Of a DNA stretch of 64,000 bases, positions 1 through 9,662 are shown piece after piece. This stretch comes from CAWGHZ01 sp963775315 (lineage in GTDB: Bacteria > Pseudomonadota > Alphaproteobacteria > MPNO01 > DASWLB01): positions 62,001 to 126,000 of the forward strand of contig CAVZIN010000003.1 in assembly GCA_963775315.1 (NCBI GenBank), given 5' to 3'. Position numbers and translations under genes: made by a program. The notes below the pieces were generated by a model. The model was not told the DNA's origin and did not search any database. It was given only the letters and a program-made list of their open reading frames with translations. Position 1 is the stretch's first letter; every line of letters starts with the position of its first letter.

Positions 1-3000
1 GTGACCTTCGTCGCCTGGATCGAGCGTCACCGCCGCTCGCTGCTGTTCGTCTCGTTCGCGCTCGCGATCGCCGGCGTCTATGCCGGCATCGCGCTGCCCG
101 TGGGGCTTTTCCCCGTGACCAGTTTCCCGCGCATCCGAGTGAATGTCGACGCCGGGTCCATGCCCGCGAAGCAGATGCTGATCGACGTCACCGAGCCGCT
201 GGAGCAGGCGGCACGCGCGGTTCCCGGCGCCGTCGAGGTGTCGTCCACCACCTCGCGCGGGTCGGCACAGCTCTTCGTCGATTTCCCGTGGGGCTCGGAC
301 ATGAACCAGGCGCTGCTGCGGGTCGACACCGCGTTCGCGCAAGCCCTGCCCGATTTGCCCGCGGGCACGAAATACGACGCGATCCAGATGAGCCCCGACC
401 TCATCGCGCCCTTCTTGTCGTACGCGGTGATCTCGAAGTCGGTCCCGTCGGCCGCGCTGCGGCGGCTCGCGATGTACCAGTTGACGCCTCTCCTGGCCGG
501 CATTCCAGGCGTGCGGAAGGTGGGCGTGCTCGGTGGCGAGACGCCTGAGGTGCAGGTCTCTGTGAACCCGGAGAAGCTGCGCGCCTACGGGCTTACCCTC
601 TCCGACGTGTCGCAGGCGGTCGCCGAGACGAATGCGGTGAAGGCGGTTGGCCGGCTCGAGGACAACGACCTGCTCTACCTAGCCGTCAGCGACAACCCAT
701 TCGAACTCGGTGAAATCCGTCCAGAACGTCGCGCTGCACACGGGCGCGGACGGCATCGTGCGACTTGGCGAAATCGCCAACGTCTTCATGGGCAGCGTGC
801 CGCAGTGGCTACTGGTCGATGTCGACGGACGCCCCGCGGTCACCATCGACGTCTATCAGCAGGACCAGGCCGATTCTCTCACCCTCGCGACCGAGGTGCA
901 GCGGCGGCTGGACGCCTTCATGAAGACGCAGCCGAAGTCCATCCACCTCACCAAATGGTACGACCAGACCGAGCTGGTGCGCTCTTCGATCGGGGCGGTG
1001 GAGGAGGCGATCCTGATCGGGCTGGTCTTCGCCGGCTTCGTTCTGCTCGCCTTCCTGCGCAACTGGCGCGTGACCTTGGTGGCGATGACCATCGTACCGC
1101 TTTCGGTCGCGATCACCGTACTGCTGCTCTCCGTCCTCGGCATGACGTTCAACATCATGACCCTGGGCGGAGTCGCCGCCGCCATCGGTCTGCTGGTCGA
1201 CGACGTGATCGTGATGATCGAGCACATCGCGCGGCGCGCCGGCGTCCCCGGACTCGAGAATGCGCGTGGCACCATCCTTCACGCCGCGCGCGAGTTCCTG
1301 CCGCCGCTGATCGGTTCGAGCCTCGCCACCATCATCATTTTCATCCCGCTCGCGTTTCTCACGGGCGTCACGGGGGCGTTCTTCAAGTTCCTGTCGCTGA
1401 CCATGGCATCGGCGCTGATCATCTCCTGGATACTGACCGCCTTTACGGTGCCGGTTCTCGCGCGCAGCGTGATCCGCTTCGACCTCTGGCAGGACCCCAC
1501 GCACGGGCGCGAAACCTGGCTGCGGCGGACGCACGGGCGCATCTTGCGAACATTGTTCGCCCACCCCTCGCTGATCCTCGCCGGCATCGTTGTGCTGGGC
1601 GGCGTCGGCTACTACGCCTACACCCAGGTCGGCACCGGGTTCCTGCCGCGGATGGACGAGGGCGGGTTCATCATCGACTACCAGACGCAACCGGGCACGT
1701 CCCTCACCGAGACGAACCGGGAGCTTTCCGAGGTCGAGGCGATCCTGAAGAAGGACCCGAACGTCGAGACCTATTCGCGCCGCACAGGCGCCGGTATGGG
1801 CGGCGATTTCGTCGAATCGTACCAGGGCGACTTCTTCGTCAAATTGATCCCGCCCTCGAAGCGCCCGCCGATCTGGGACGTGATGGACGAGATCATCGCC
1901 AAGATCACCGACCAGGTGCCCGGCATCGGCATGGACGTGACCCAGCTCATGGGCGACATGATCGGCGACATGGTGGGCCGGAAGCAGCCGGTGGTGATCG
2001 CGCTGAGCGCCAAGAACCCGGACGTGCTGGGGGCGGTCGCGACGAAGGTGGCTGACGCCATTTCCAAGGTGCCGGGGGTGGAGCCCTCGTCGGTGAACAA
2101 TGGCGTGGTGCCGGCAGGCGACGCCCTCGACATCCGCGTCGACCCCGCTTCGGCCGCGATGGAAGGCGTGACGCCAGCCGACGTCGAGATGCAGCTCTAT
2201 CATTATCTGAATGGCATGGTGGTCACGCGCTATCTCGGCGATGTCCAGGACGTGGGCGTCCGGCTTTGGCTTAACGCCCGCACGGGCAGGCTCTACCGCG
2301 ACCAGCTTGCCGACCTGCCGATCCGCGCGGCGAACGGGCACGTGTTCCCGCTCGGCACGGTGGCGAAGATCGGGTTCGTCTCGGGCGAGCCTGAGATCAA
2401 CCGCGACAACCTCCAGCAGATCGTGCCTGTCACGGCCGAGATCGGCGGCGGGTACGATCTCGGCACCGTCATCTCATCGGTGCAGCAGGTGCTGAACCGG
2501 CCGGGCGTGATCCCCAGCGGGGTCTATTACACGATCGGCGGCACCTACAAACAGCAGCAGCTCGCCGTCCAGGGCATGATCAAGGTGTTTGCCGCAGCCG
2601 CGATCGCCGAGATCGTGCTGCTCCTCTTCCTCTACGAGCGCTTCTCGATTCCGGTCATCATCATTGCGAGCTCGCTGCTCTCGACCGCGGCGGTTTTCGT
2701 GGGCCTCTGGATCACCGGGGTCGAGCTCAACATCACCGCCATGATGGGCATGGTGATGATCATCGGCATCGCGACCGAAATGGCGATCTTCCTGGTATCC
2801 GAATATCAGGCCCTCGAGCGGACCATGCCGCCGCGCCAGGCGATCACGGAGGCGGCGCTCAACCGGCTGCGCCCGATCACCATGAGTACATTGGCGATGA
2901 TCCTCGCCCTCCTGCCGCTCGGCGCCGCGATCAGTGGCTCCGGCGATCAGATGCTGCAACCGCTCGCCATAGCCATCATCTTCGGCATCACGGTCCAGCT

Positions 3001-3109
3001 TCCGCTGGTCCTGTTCGCCATGCCGGTCGTGATCGGGCTCGTCACGCGCAATCCGCCAGCCGGAGACACCCAGGGCCAGCCGGACCATGCGGAGGATCGG
3101 CATGATTGA
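1..3109 (+). pseudogene. RND efflux permease, frameshifted
   Basis: Inner-membrane permease of the resistance-nodulation-division family, which exports substrates using the proton gradient. A GTG at base 1 begins a typical amino terminus (first membrane helix, then the periplasmic porter domain), but the frame is lost near base 705. Homology continues at once in the next frame (from about 710: KSVQNVALHTGADG) through the second porter half and all remaining helices to the TGA at 3107. Helix 4 keeps the paired acidic residues (LVDD). The helix-10 region reads GIATEMAIF, with Glu where AcrB-type pumps have Lys, as in metal-type pumps. Total length is about 1,036 codons, which is full size. It is either a broken gene or a one-base assembly error. 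The start could lie slightly before the window, and the partner adaptor is presumably upstream. Confidence 0.85.
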
Positions 3110-3302
3110 TACCCGCGAAACGGCGGACGCCCCGCAGGAATACTTCTCCGTCAGCCAGATTGCAGCCGGCTACGGTTGCGGCACGAAGTATGTCCGACGG
3201 CTGATCGACATTGGCGACGTGGTCGCGAACAAGTTCGGCAGAATCGTGCGCATCGGCCGGGTCGAAATCGAGCGTTATGAGCTTTTGACCCGGCAAGTTT
3301 AA
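3102..3302 (+). CDS. small excisionase-like helix-turn-helix protein
   Basis: A 66-residue protein with a MerR/excisionase-type helix-turn-helix: FSVSQIAAGYGCGTKYVRR is the helix pair, followed by a short wing (NKFGRIVRIGRVEIERYE). Such domains bind DNA as excisionases or plasmid and phage regulators. I chose the ATG at 3102 because a GGAGG ribosome site lies 6 bases upstream; an in-frame start at 3087 has no such site. It overlaps the last codons of the efflux permease by 8 bases, so the two are probably co-translated. No phage genes are adjacent. Its target cannot be read from the sequence. Confidence 0.6.
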   Translation: MIDTRETADAPQEYFSVSQIAAGYGCGTKYVRRLIDIGDVVANKFGRIVRIGRVEIERYELLTRQV

Positions 3303-3452
3303 TGTGCGAAAGGCGGTCCATCCGGGTCCATGCGAGGCCGGGATTTTGTGGCTGTTTCGGCACCGTCGGGATGACGTACCCTCGTAAATCAGGGCCGCGG
3401 GCTGAGCGATCGCGACCCTAGTGGGCCAAGGCCCCGCGGAGACGTGTCTTGA

Positions 3453-3590
3453 TCTCGCGGGTTCGCCAACGGCCGCCCGGTGCGGATCGGAAACAACGCG
3501 CGTGAGCAAATGCAACTCGACGGCTGGGGGAATGTTCTGCTCGCGGCCAAGCTCATCTATCAGAGCTTCGATCCATCGCGCGCGCGATGA
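3453..3590 (+). pseudogene. GH15 glucoamylase/trehalase fragment
   Basis: Between a TGA at 3450 and a TGA at 3588 this frame reads as a short piece of a glycoside hydrolase family 15 enzyme. The block GRPVRIGNNAREQMQLD followed by GWGNVLLAA matches the family's conserved region (P-V-R-I-G-N-x-A-x-x-Q-x-Q-x-D-x-x-G). There is no start codon and no catalytic domain on either side, so it is a relic of a gene otherwise deleted. The rest of 3303-3743 shows no other recognisable gene. Confidence 0.6.
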
Positions 3591-3743
3591 AGGTCTACGA
3601 CCCTGATCCCAGTAGGAGGTCGCACTAAGTTCGCTTGACGGGAAAAGTGGTTGCCCGAATGCCTCGGTCCCTGCGGCCGTAGCGGGCGGGGGCGGAGTCA
3701 ATCGGGATTGCCGTGGGCGGCACCTGAAAGAGAACCGAAACCG

Positions 3744-4514
3744 TCACGCCCTGCCGGACTCTTTGCGGATCTGCGAAAGCGCCTCGAAGAGATCGCTCGG
3801 CAACGGCAGGACGATCGTGTTCGTCCGATCCGTCGCGATGGCCTGCAGCGCCCCGAGATAGCGGAGCTGCATCGACGCCGGTACGGTCCCCATGATCTCC
3901 GCAGCCTCGACCAGCTTCTGTGCCGCCTGCTGCTCACCTTCGGCGTTGATGACCTTGGCGCGGCGCTCGCGCTCCGCCTCGGCCTGGCGGGCGATGGCGC
4001 GAATCATGCTCTCGGAGATGTCGACCTGCTTGATCTCGACGTTAGTGACCTTGATGCCCCACGCCTCGGTCTGGGTGTCCATGATTTCCTGGATATCGGC
4101 GTTCAGCTTATCGCGCTCGGCCAGCATCTCGTCCAGGCTATGCTTGCCGAGGACGGAGCGGAGCGTTGTTTGGGCGAGCTGGCTGGTCGCCTCGTTGAAG
4201 TCCTCAACCTGGATTACCGCCTTGTCGGCGTCGACGACGCGAAAATAGAGGACTGCGTTCACCTTGACCGAGACATTGTCGCGCGAGATCACGTCCTGGC
4301 TCGGCACGTCGAGAACGATCACGCGCAGGTCCATCCGCACCATCTGCTGGATGTAAGGCAGCATCAAAATGAGTCCGGGGCCGCGAACACCGGTAAAGCG
4401 ACCAAGCGTGAACATCACGCCGCGCTCGTACTCGCGGAACACGCGGATCGCCGAGCCGAAGATGACGACCGCCAGCACGGCGATCACCAGATAGGCTACC
4501 CAGTCGAGGGTCAT
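3744..4514 (-). CDS. slipin (stomatin-like SPFH-domain membrane protein)
   Basis: Slipins are membrane-anchored scaffold proteins that oligomerise and are found with NfeD-type proteases. The protein has 256 residues: one amino-terminal membrane helix (about 7-25), an SPFH/band-7 domain (about 25-190; RGPGLILMLPYIQQM and ERDKLNADIQEIMDTQTE are typical), and a charged helical stretch (AEAERERRAKVINAEGE) used for oligomerisation. It lies 31 bases downstream of the NfeD gene in the same orientation, the standard two-gene arrangement. Length is normal for the family. Confidence 0.93.
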   Translation of the reverse strand: MTLDWVAYLVIAVLAVVIFGSAIRVFREYERGVMFTLGRFTGVRGPGLILMLPYIQQMVRMDLRVIVLDVPSQDVISRDNVSVKVNAVLYFRVVDADKAVIQVEDFNEATSQLAQTTLRSVLGKHSLDEMLAERDKLNADIQEIMDTQTEAWGIKVTNVEIKQVDISESMIRAIARQAEAERERRAKVINAEGEQQAAQKLVEAAEIMGTVPASMQLRYLGALQAIATDRTNTIVLPLPSDLFEALSQIRKESGRA

Positions 4515-4545
4515 GGTCGGTCTCCCCTGCCGCGCGCGGCGGCGG

Positions 4546-5925
4546 TTATTTCGGCTCGACGCGGAGCGTCAGCCCCTCGCGTCCCACGATACGCACCGGT
4601 TGGCCGGTGGTGAGCGTTCGATCGGCGCGGGCGCGCCAGCGCTCGCCCCGTGTCTCGACCTCGCCCTCCTCGCCGCTCCAGTCGATCACCTCGGCGCCCG
4701 CGCCGAGAAGCATCGCGTCGTCGCCCATGGCAGCCGGGCGGCGGCGGGCCCGCACCAGCATGGCGAGCACCAGGAGGAACAGCGCCGCGCAGACGACCGC
4801 CGCGCCGGTCACCACCGGCCACGCCAGGCGATAGCCTGGCGTATCGAATGTCATCATCGCGCCGAGCACGAAGGCCGCGAACCCGCCGAGCCCGAGGGCG
4901 CCGAAGGACGGCACGAAGGCCTCGGCAACCATCAGCCCGACGCCGAGCAGGGTGAGGGCGAGGCCGGCCAGGTCGAACGGAATGATGCTGAGCGCGAACA
5001 GCCCGAGGAGAAGCGAGATCGCGCCCAGAACGCCGGGCGCGAAGATTCCGGGGTGGGAGAACTCGAAGACGAGCCCGATCACCCCGGCGATCAGCAGGAT
5101 GAAGGCGATGTTCGGATCGCTCAGCACGGAGAGCAGCCGCGTGCGGAAGCCCGGCTCGATCGTCACCACGCGTGCCCCGGCAAGATGCAAGGTTCGCGCC
5201 TCGCCGCCCGCCTTCACCGTCCGCCCGTTCAGCTTGGCTAGCAGGTCCGCCACGTTGTCGGCCACCAAGTCGACCACGTTCATCTTCAGCGCCTCGTCGT
5301 AGGGCAGGCTGGCCGCCTGGCGTACTGCCAATTCCGCCCAATCCGCGTTGCGTCCGTGCAGCCGGGCGAGGCCGCGGATATAGGCGACGGCGTCGTTGGT
5401 GACCTTGGTGAGTTCGGCGTTCGGCGGCCGCACCTGATTGGGTTCCGGCTTCGCCGGCTTCGCGCCTGACCCTCCGCCGCCGAAGAGGCTGACCGGTGTG
5501 GCTGCGCCCACGTTGGTGCCTGGCGCCATCGCGGTAATCGGGCAGGCATAGAGGATATAGGTGCCGGCACTCGCCGCGCGCGCTCCGCTCGGCGCGACGA
5601 ACCCGACCACCGGCACGGGCGAGGCCAGAATGGCCTGGATGATCTGGCGCATCGAGCTGTCGAGCCCGCCCGGCGTGTCCATCCGCAGCACGATGACCGC
5701 AGCGCCTTCATCAGCGGCGCGCCGAATGCCGCGGACGAGATAGTCGGCGCTCACCGGCCCGACGGCACCGTCGAGGGTGAGCAGGTAGGCCTTTGGGACA
5801 GGCGCGGTTGCCTCGGCCGGCCGGCCAATGCCGAGCGCCATAACAAGCGTGATCAGCAGTGTCGCGGCATGGCCGGCAGTCCGACGTCCCGAAATCCTCG
5901 CCGGAGCGATTTTGCCCAAGTCCAT
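4546..5925 (-). CDS. NfeD-type ClpP-class membrane serine protease
   Basis: A membrane serine protease that in related systems cleaves the carboxy terminus of its partner slipin. From the chosen ATG at 5925 it has 459 residues: a signal peptide (about 15-38), a ClpP/SppA-like protease domain (about 45-230) with the serine region ASAGTYI, four to five membrane helices (about 265-385), and a carboxy-terminal OB-fold NfeD domain (about 395-459). The start is backed by an AGGGG site 6-10 bases upstream; an in-frame ATG at 5973 would add 16 basic residues ahead of the signal peptide and looks less likely. It is transcribed with the slipin gene. Confidence 0.9.
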   Translation of the reverse strand: MDLGKIAPARISGRRTAGHAATLLITLVMALGIGRPAEATAPVPKAYLLTLDGAVGPVSADYLVRGIRRAADEGAAVIVLRMDTPGGLDSSMRQIIQAILASPVPVVGFVAPSGARAASAGTYILYACPITAMAPGTNVGAATPVSLFGGGGSGAKPAKPEPNQVRPPNAELTKVTNDAVAYIRGLARLHGRNADWAELAVRQAASLPYDEALKMNVVDLVADNVADLLAKLNGRTVKAGGEARTLHLAGARVVTIEPGFRTRLLSVLSDPNIAFILLIAGVIGLVFEFSHPGIFAPGVLGAISLLLGLFALSIIPFDLAGLALTLLGVGLMVAEAFVPSFGALGLGGFAAFVLGAMMTFDTPGYRLAWPVVTGAAVVCAALFLLVLAMLVRARRRPAAMGDDAMLLGAGAEVIDWSGEEGEVETRGERWRARADRTLTTGQPVRIVGREGLTLRVEPK

Positions 5926-6087
5926 GCTTCGCCCCTGGTGTGCCGTGCGCACGTCTCGCTTCCATCGAATCATAATATCGCGGCGATCTTAGCCGCCGAT
6001 GTTGCGCTGGATCAAAATCGGCGGGGTGGGATGCGCCATGTTCGGTTAGGGCGCCCGCTGGCGCGATGCGCAAGTACCGAGGGCAAA

Positions 6088-6547
6088 TTGCTCCAGGAGC
6101 CCGACGTCGCCGAGCTGTTCGGCTGGGTGCCGCGGGTCCTGGGTCAGCTTGCCACACTTCCAGCTCTGCAGGACGTCACGGGCGACCTCGAATCCGCCGC
6201 GCCGCGGGTCATGCTGAAGATGGACCGGGACCGGCTCGGGCGGCTCGGCATCACGCCCAGGCGGTCGACAACACGCTCTATGACGCGTTTGGCCGGCGCT
6301 AAGTCGCCACCATCTACACCCAGGTGGACCAGCACCATGTGATCCTCGAGTTCGAGCCGCGCTTCCAGGAGGACGCCGATTCCCTCTCCCGCCCCCAAGA
6401 CGAGTTACGAGGGATCGGCAAGGTCTTCCAGACATCGCTGGCCAGCCAGCCCTATTTGGTCGCGGCGGCGATACTGGCGGTCTACATCGTGCTCGGCATT
6501 CTTTTTCGAGGGCTACATCCACCTGGCTCGGAGCTGCGGCGTCCCCT
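6088..6547 (+). pseudogene. MdtC/MuxC-type RND permease, decayed 5' part
   Basis: Remnant of a multidrug RND permease. Successive frames read PDVAELFGWVPRVLGQL, LKMDRDRLGRLGITP, VDNTLYDAFG, VATIYTQVDQHHVILEFEP and KVFQTSLASQPYLVAAA, all in the order found in MdtB/MdtC-type pumps. There are at least three frame breaks or stops: near 6265, a TAA at 6301-6303, and the T-run at 6501-6505. It starts in the middle of the porter domain, with no upstream half. It ends at the 8-bp target duplication of the IS1595 element; its last few residues join the piece at 9919. Confidence 0.8.
6540..6547. repeat. target-site duplication, left copy
   Basis: CGTCCCCT directly before the left terminal repeat of the IS1595-family element; the same 8 bases follow the right terminal repeat at 9911-9918. 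Eight bases is the usual duplication length for this family. Confidence 0.85.
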
Positions 6548-6571
6548 GGGAAATATCCGGTTGACGTACCA
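6548..6571 (+). repeat. left terminal inverted repeat of IS1595 element
   Basis: Begins GGGAAATATCCGG and ends TTGACGTACCA. It is the inverse of 9887-9910 except for one base (A versus C at position 6). Confidence 0.88.
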
Positions 6572-6615
6572 CGCCTGAGCCCCTATATTCCCTTCGAGAC
6601 GAAGGGAACACGGTT

Positions 6616-7542
6616 ATGGCCAAGCTTGATCTGACAAACCCGATCTTCCACGACGACGCCAAGGCGCGTGAACATCTAGAAAGTCTCTTGTGGTCGGACG
6701 GTCCCGTCTGCCCCCGTTGTGGGGTATTTGGGGACCGCATTACGAAGCTCGCGGGCAAGTCCACTCGCCCCGGTGTCTACAAGTGCAAGGACTGCCGGAA
6801 GCCGTTTAGCGTGACGGTCGGAACCGTCATGGAACGGTCGAAAATCCCGCTCGCCAAGTGGGTGCTGGCCGCTCAACTGATGGCGTCCAGCAAGAAGGGG
6901 ATGAGCGCCCTTCAACTGATGCGCATGCTCGGCACGAATTACGAAACGGCTTGGTTCCTGTTCCACCGGCTGCGCGAGGCTGCGACCGTCACGGGTGGCG
7001 GACCGCTCGGCGGCGAGAACAAAGTGATTGAGGCCGACGAGACGTATGTGGGTGGCAAGGCCAAGAACAAGGCGTTCGGTCCGCCCCCGAAGAAAATGGC
7101 CGTGTTTGCCCTGCTAGAGCGCGAGGGCGGCGTTCGTTCCTTCCATGTCGCCAACGTCAACGCCCGGACCCTGCGGCCGATCATCGTCAAGCACGCCAGC
7201 CGCAAGTCCCACCTGATGACGGACGAAAGTGCCGTCTATCCCACTATCGGTGACGAGTTCGCCGGACATAGCGCGGTCAACCATAGCCGCGACGAGTATG
7301 TGCGGCTCGGCGGCTTCGTCACGACTAACAGCGTCGAAAGCTACTTCGCCATTCTCAAGCGCGGCGTGTTCGGCACGTACCACAATCTGAGCGAGGCCCA
7401 CCTGCACCGCTACCTCGCCGAGTTCGATTTCCGGTACAACACACGCAAGATCAGCGACGCCGAGCGCGCTGCCCTGCTACTCAAGGGCGCGAAGGGCAAG
7501 CGGCTCCTCTACCGACAGCCTGACCAAGCCGCGCACGCCTAA
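6616..7542 (+). CDS. IS1595-family transposase
   Basis: DDE transposase of 308 residues, normal length. An amino-terminal zinc ribbon (Cys32, Cys35, Cys57, Cys60 in CPRC and CKDC) binds the element ends. A helical region around 75-120 (WVLAAQLMASSKKGMSALQL) is typical of the family. The catalytic domain shows the first Asp at 141 (EADETYVGG), the second near 203 (LMTDESAVY), and Glu near 242 within NSVESYFAILKRG. It begins 45 bases inside the left terminal repeat. The frame is intact, so the element may still be mobile. Confidence 0.95.
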   Translation: MAKLDLTNPIFHDDAKAREHLESLLWSDGPVCPRCGVFGDRITKLAGKSTRPGVYKCKDCRKPFSVTVGTVMERSKIPLAKWVLAAQLMASSKKGMSALQLMRMLGTNYETAWFLFHRLREAATVTGGGPLGGENKVIEADETYVGGKAKNKAFGPPPKKMAVFALLEREGGVRSFHVANVNARTLRPIIVKHASRKSHLMTDESAVYPTIGDEFAGHSAVNHSRDEYVRLGGFVTTNSVESYFAILKRGVFGTYHNLSEAHLHRYLAEFDFRYNTRKISDAERAALLLKGAKGKRLLYRQPDQAAHA

Positions 7543-7587
7543 GCAGAAGGGCCGCGCGTTCGTGCACTGGCGAAAGGCGAAATCCTG

Positions 7588-7917
7588 ATGGTCGAAACTT
7601 TTACCCGAGACCAATTCTGGGCCGAATTAGAAGCCTTGGGTGAGGTTGAGGTAGAAACGCGGATATTGGCCAAACGCTACGGGGATACAGGCGACAAGCG
7701 GGCGCTTGCCGAGCAATGGCTCGCGAAGAAGCGTCAGGACCGCGACGACGCCAACAAATTGGAACAGGCTGCCGCTGCACGTTCTGCGGCAGAAGCTGCA
7801 TGGGAAGCCGCCCGCGAGGCTAAGGCCGCAAACACCAATGCCAGAATCGCGCAGGCAATAGCGCTGATCGCCATTACGGTTTCAGTCATAGGGTGGTTTC
7901 TCCGGCCCGGAAACTGA
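7588..7917 (+). CDS. passenger protein: coiled coil plus carboxy-terminal membrane helix
   Basis: A 109-residue protein of unknown function carried by the IS1595 element. The first 45 residues are acidic and helical (TRDQFWAELEALGEVEVE). Residues about 50-85 are Ala/Glu/Lys-rich and probably coiled coil. The end is a single membrane helix (IALIAITVSVIGWFL) followed by RPGN, so it is likely tail-anchored. It starts 45 bases after the transposase stop in the same direction, suggesting co-transcription. Similar short proteins are common in alphaproteobacterial genomes, but I know no assigned role. Confidence 0.6.
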   Translation: MVETFTRDQFWAELEALGEVEVETRILAKRYGDTGDKRALAEQWLAKKRQDRDDANKLEQAAAARSAAEAAWEAAREAKAANTNARIAQAIALIAITVSVIGWFLRPGN

Positions 7918-7926
7918 AAGCTCGGT

Positions 7927-8064
7927 TCAGCGGCCGGGCTTCTTGCTATCATCCTTGGGCTTCCGCTCCCGCTTGGGGCGAGGTTGTGGTGGCGTTTTCA
8001 GCAGCCGACGTAGCAGCGTATCGCGCCGATCCTGTTCTTCCTTCGATATCGAGTAATCATCCAT
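7927..8064 (-). CDS. possible 45-residue basic protein in IS1595 element
   Basis: The reverse strand encodes a 45-residue, strongly charged product beginning MDDYSISKEEQDRRD and containing LLKTPPQPRPKRERKPK. It fits exactly between the stop of the coiled-coil gene and the start of the MltR-like gene (14 bases away, divergent). No clear ribosome site is visible. The proline/lysine-rich tail looks like a real small protein rather than a chance frame, but the support is only compositional. Confidence 0.4.
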   Translation of the reverse strand: MDDYSISKEEQDRRDTLLRRLLKTPPQPRPKRERKPKDDSKKPGR

Positions 8065-8078
8065 AGGAAGATACTAAC

Positions 8079-8660
8079 ATGACCTGGGCCATTTTCCGCG
8101 ACGAACACGTCAAGGCCATTGGCGAAATGCTCACGAGCGGCTCTGAACGCGTCGCCGCCATTGTAGGTGGCGCACTTCTGGACGACACGCTTAGGCGTAC
8201 GTTATGCGAACGGCTACGAAAGAACGACGACCTCGCAGAAAAATTATTCAAAGTCGGCGCGCCCTTCGGGAATACCGGCCCAAAGGTTGATCTTTTCTAT
8301 ATGATGGGGCATTGCGAAAAGCCCGTCCGTAACGCGATGTATGGCATTTGCGATATCCGTAATTATTTCGCCCATGACGCGGCTGCTTCCTTTGACGCAA
8401 AGGATGACCGCGTTATAGCCGGAATGAAAAAGATGAAACTTCATGATGGTCGGCAATTCTATCCACATCACCTTTATCCAGAGGATACAACAATCTCCGT
8501 TGAACCAACCCCAGATAAACGAACCATATTTTTGGTCAATCTAAAGCTCTGCCTAATTGCCTTAATGCAAGATAGAGTCCGCCATGTGTCACACTCCGAC
8601 ACTCCGCGAACTAGAGCGGATTCCGTTCATACGGAGCCGTATCCGGAGTTTGTGAAGTAG
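8079..8660 (+). CDS. MltR-like protein, 3' end replaced by IS630 insertion
   Basis: An MltR/HEPN-like helical protein. The order SERVAAIVGGALLDDTLRRTL, then a glycine-rich turn (GAPFGNTGPK), then ICDIRNYFAHD (an R-x4-H motif) is what MltR-family proteins show. The original gene ends at 8613, where the IS630 copy entered; the last 15 or so codons now come from the IS end. Removing the IS and one TA restores a short native tail with its stop at 9707-9709. Codons are AT-richer than in neighbours (for example around 8240-8560), a sign of foreign origin. Function is unknown. Confidence 0.6.
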   Translation: MTWAIFRDEHVKAIGEMLTSGSERVAAIVGGALLDDTLRRTLCERLRKNDDLAEKLFKVGAPFGNTGPKVDLFYMMGHCEKPVRNAMYGICDIRNYFAHDAAASFDAKDDRVIAGMKKMKLHDGRQFYPHHLYPEDTTISVEPTPDKRTIFLVNLKLCLIALMQDRVRHVSHSDTPRTRADSVHTEPYPEFVK

Positions 8661-9234
8661 TTGGCGCATTCGGTTGGCGGGACGCTGGCGAGGATGCGGC
8701 CGATCTCACGCCAGAGCTGTTCGACGGTGCGCGCTGCGGCCTTGCGGAGGTGCGCCTTGAGCTTGGAGAAGAGCTGCTCGATGGGGTTGAAGTCTGGCGA
8801 GTAGGGCGGGAGGCGGAGGAGGGTGGCGCCGGCGGCCTCTATCGCGGCTTCGGCGCCGGCCACCTTGTGGGCGGGCAGGTTGTCCCAGATCACGATGTCG
8901 CCGGGCTTCAGCGTCGGTCGTAGCACCTCGCGGGCCCAGACCTGGAAGATGCTCCCGTTCATCGCCCGGTCGATCACCATGGGCGCCTCGATGCGGTCGG
9001 CCCGCAGCGCGCAGACCAGGGTGATGGTCTTCCAGTGGCCGTGCGGGATGGGCGCGACCAGCCGCTCGCCGCGCGGCGCCCGGCCGCGGAGCCGCGCCAT
9101 CTTGGTCTGCGTCCCGGTCTCGTCGATGAACACCAGGCGGTGTGGATCGAGCCACGGCTGCACGCAGCGCCACAGATCGCGCTCCGCCTTTACGTCCGAG
9201 CGGTCCTGTTCGCTCGCATGGGCGGTCTTTTTTT
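8627..9234 (-). CDS. IS630 transposase OrfB, DDE catalytic part
   Basis: The carboxy-terminal half of the IS630 transposase, with the catalytic region VFIDETGTQTKM (first Asp), VIWDNLPAHKV (second Asp) and SPDFNPIEQLFSKLK (Glu). It has no start of its own: the product is expected as a fusion with OrfA after ribosomal slippage on seven A residues (T-run at 9228-9234 on the plus strand). Fusion residues read LTYKK from OrfA followed by KTAHASEQDR in this frame. It ends at the TGA at 8627, just inside the element's end. Confidence 0.85.
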
Positions 9235-9573
9235 GTACGTCAGCCCGCGGCGGGAGAAGAAGCGCCACACCGTCGACGGCACCGTCGCGAGCCCGCGCCG
9301 GGCGAGGCCCTGGCACAACTCCGCCAGCGTCAGATCGGGCCGCTCCTTGACCTGGGCGAGCAGCCAGTCGGCATGGGCTTCGATCGGTCCCGAGCGGTGG
9401 TCGCCGCCCTGCCGGTCGGGCCTCACCGAGCGGGTCAGCCGAAAGCGCGTGTGCAGCTTGGAAACGAAGCTCGGGCTCACCCCGAACCGGTCGGCCACCG
9501 TCCGGATCGGGGCACCGCCCTCGACGGCGGCAAGAACCCGCTCCCGAAGGTCGATCGAGTAGGCGCGGACCAT
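9190..9573 (-). CDS. IS630 transposase OrfA, DNA-binding part
   Basis: The amino-terminal half of the IS630 transposase. It starts MVRAYSIDLRERV and has two helix-turn-helix units (AVEGGAPIRTVADRFGVSPS and DLTLAELCQGLARRG) that bind the element ends. The ATG at 9573 is the family's usual start. Read straight through, it stops about 13 codons after the A7 slippery run; a -1 shift there joins it to OrfB for a full transposase of about 315 residues. Confidence 0.82.
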   Translation of the reverse strand: MVRAYSIDLRERVLAAVEGGAPIRTVADRFGVSPSFVSKLHTRFRLTRSVRPDRQGGDHRSGPIEAHADWLLAQVKERPDLTLAELCQGLARRGLATVPSTVWRFFSRRGLTYKKRPPMRANRTART

Positions 9574-9662
9574 GATCCCTCCATGAACCATTCCGCACCC
9601 AAAGAATCACAGCACCGTCGCGCTGGGAATCCCCTGCCAATTCGGTCCGACCAGAAAGTGCT

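Noticed and set aside
809..2341. Long open frame on the minus strand opposite the first RND permease
   Set aside because: His/Arg/Asp-rich with no family resemblance; it is the antisense shadow of a well-conserved gene in high-GC DNA.
3421..3606. 61-codon frame near the GH15 relic
   Set aside because: Composition is random-looking; the neighbouring frame carries the GH15 motif instead.
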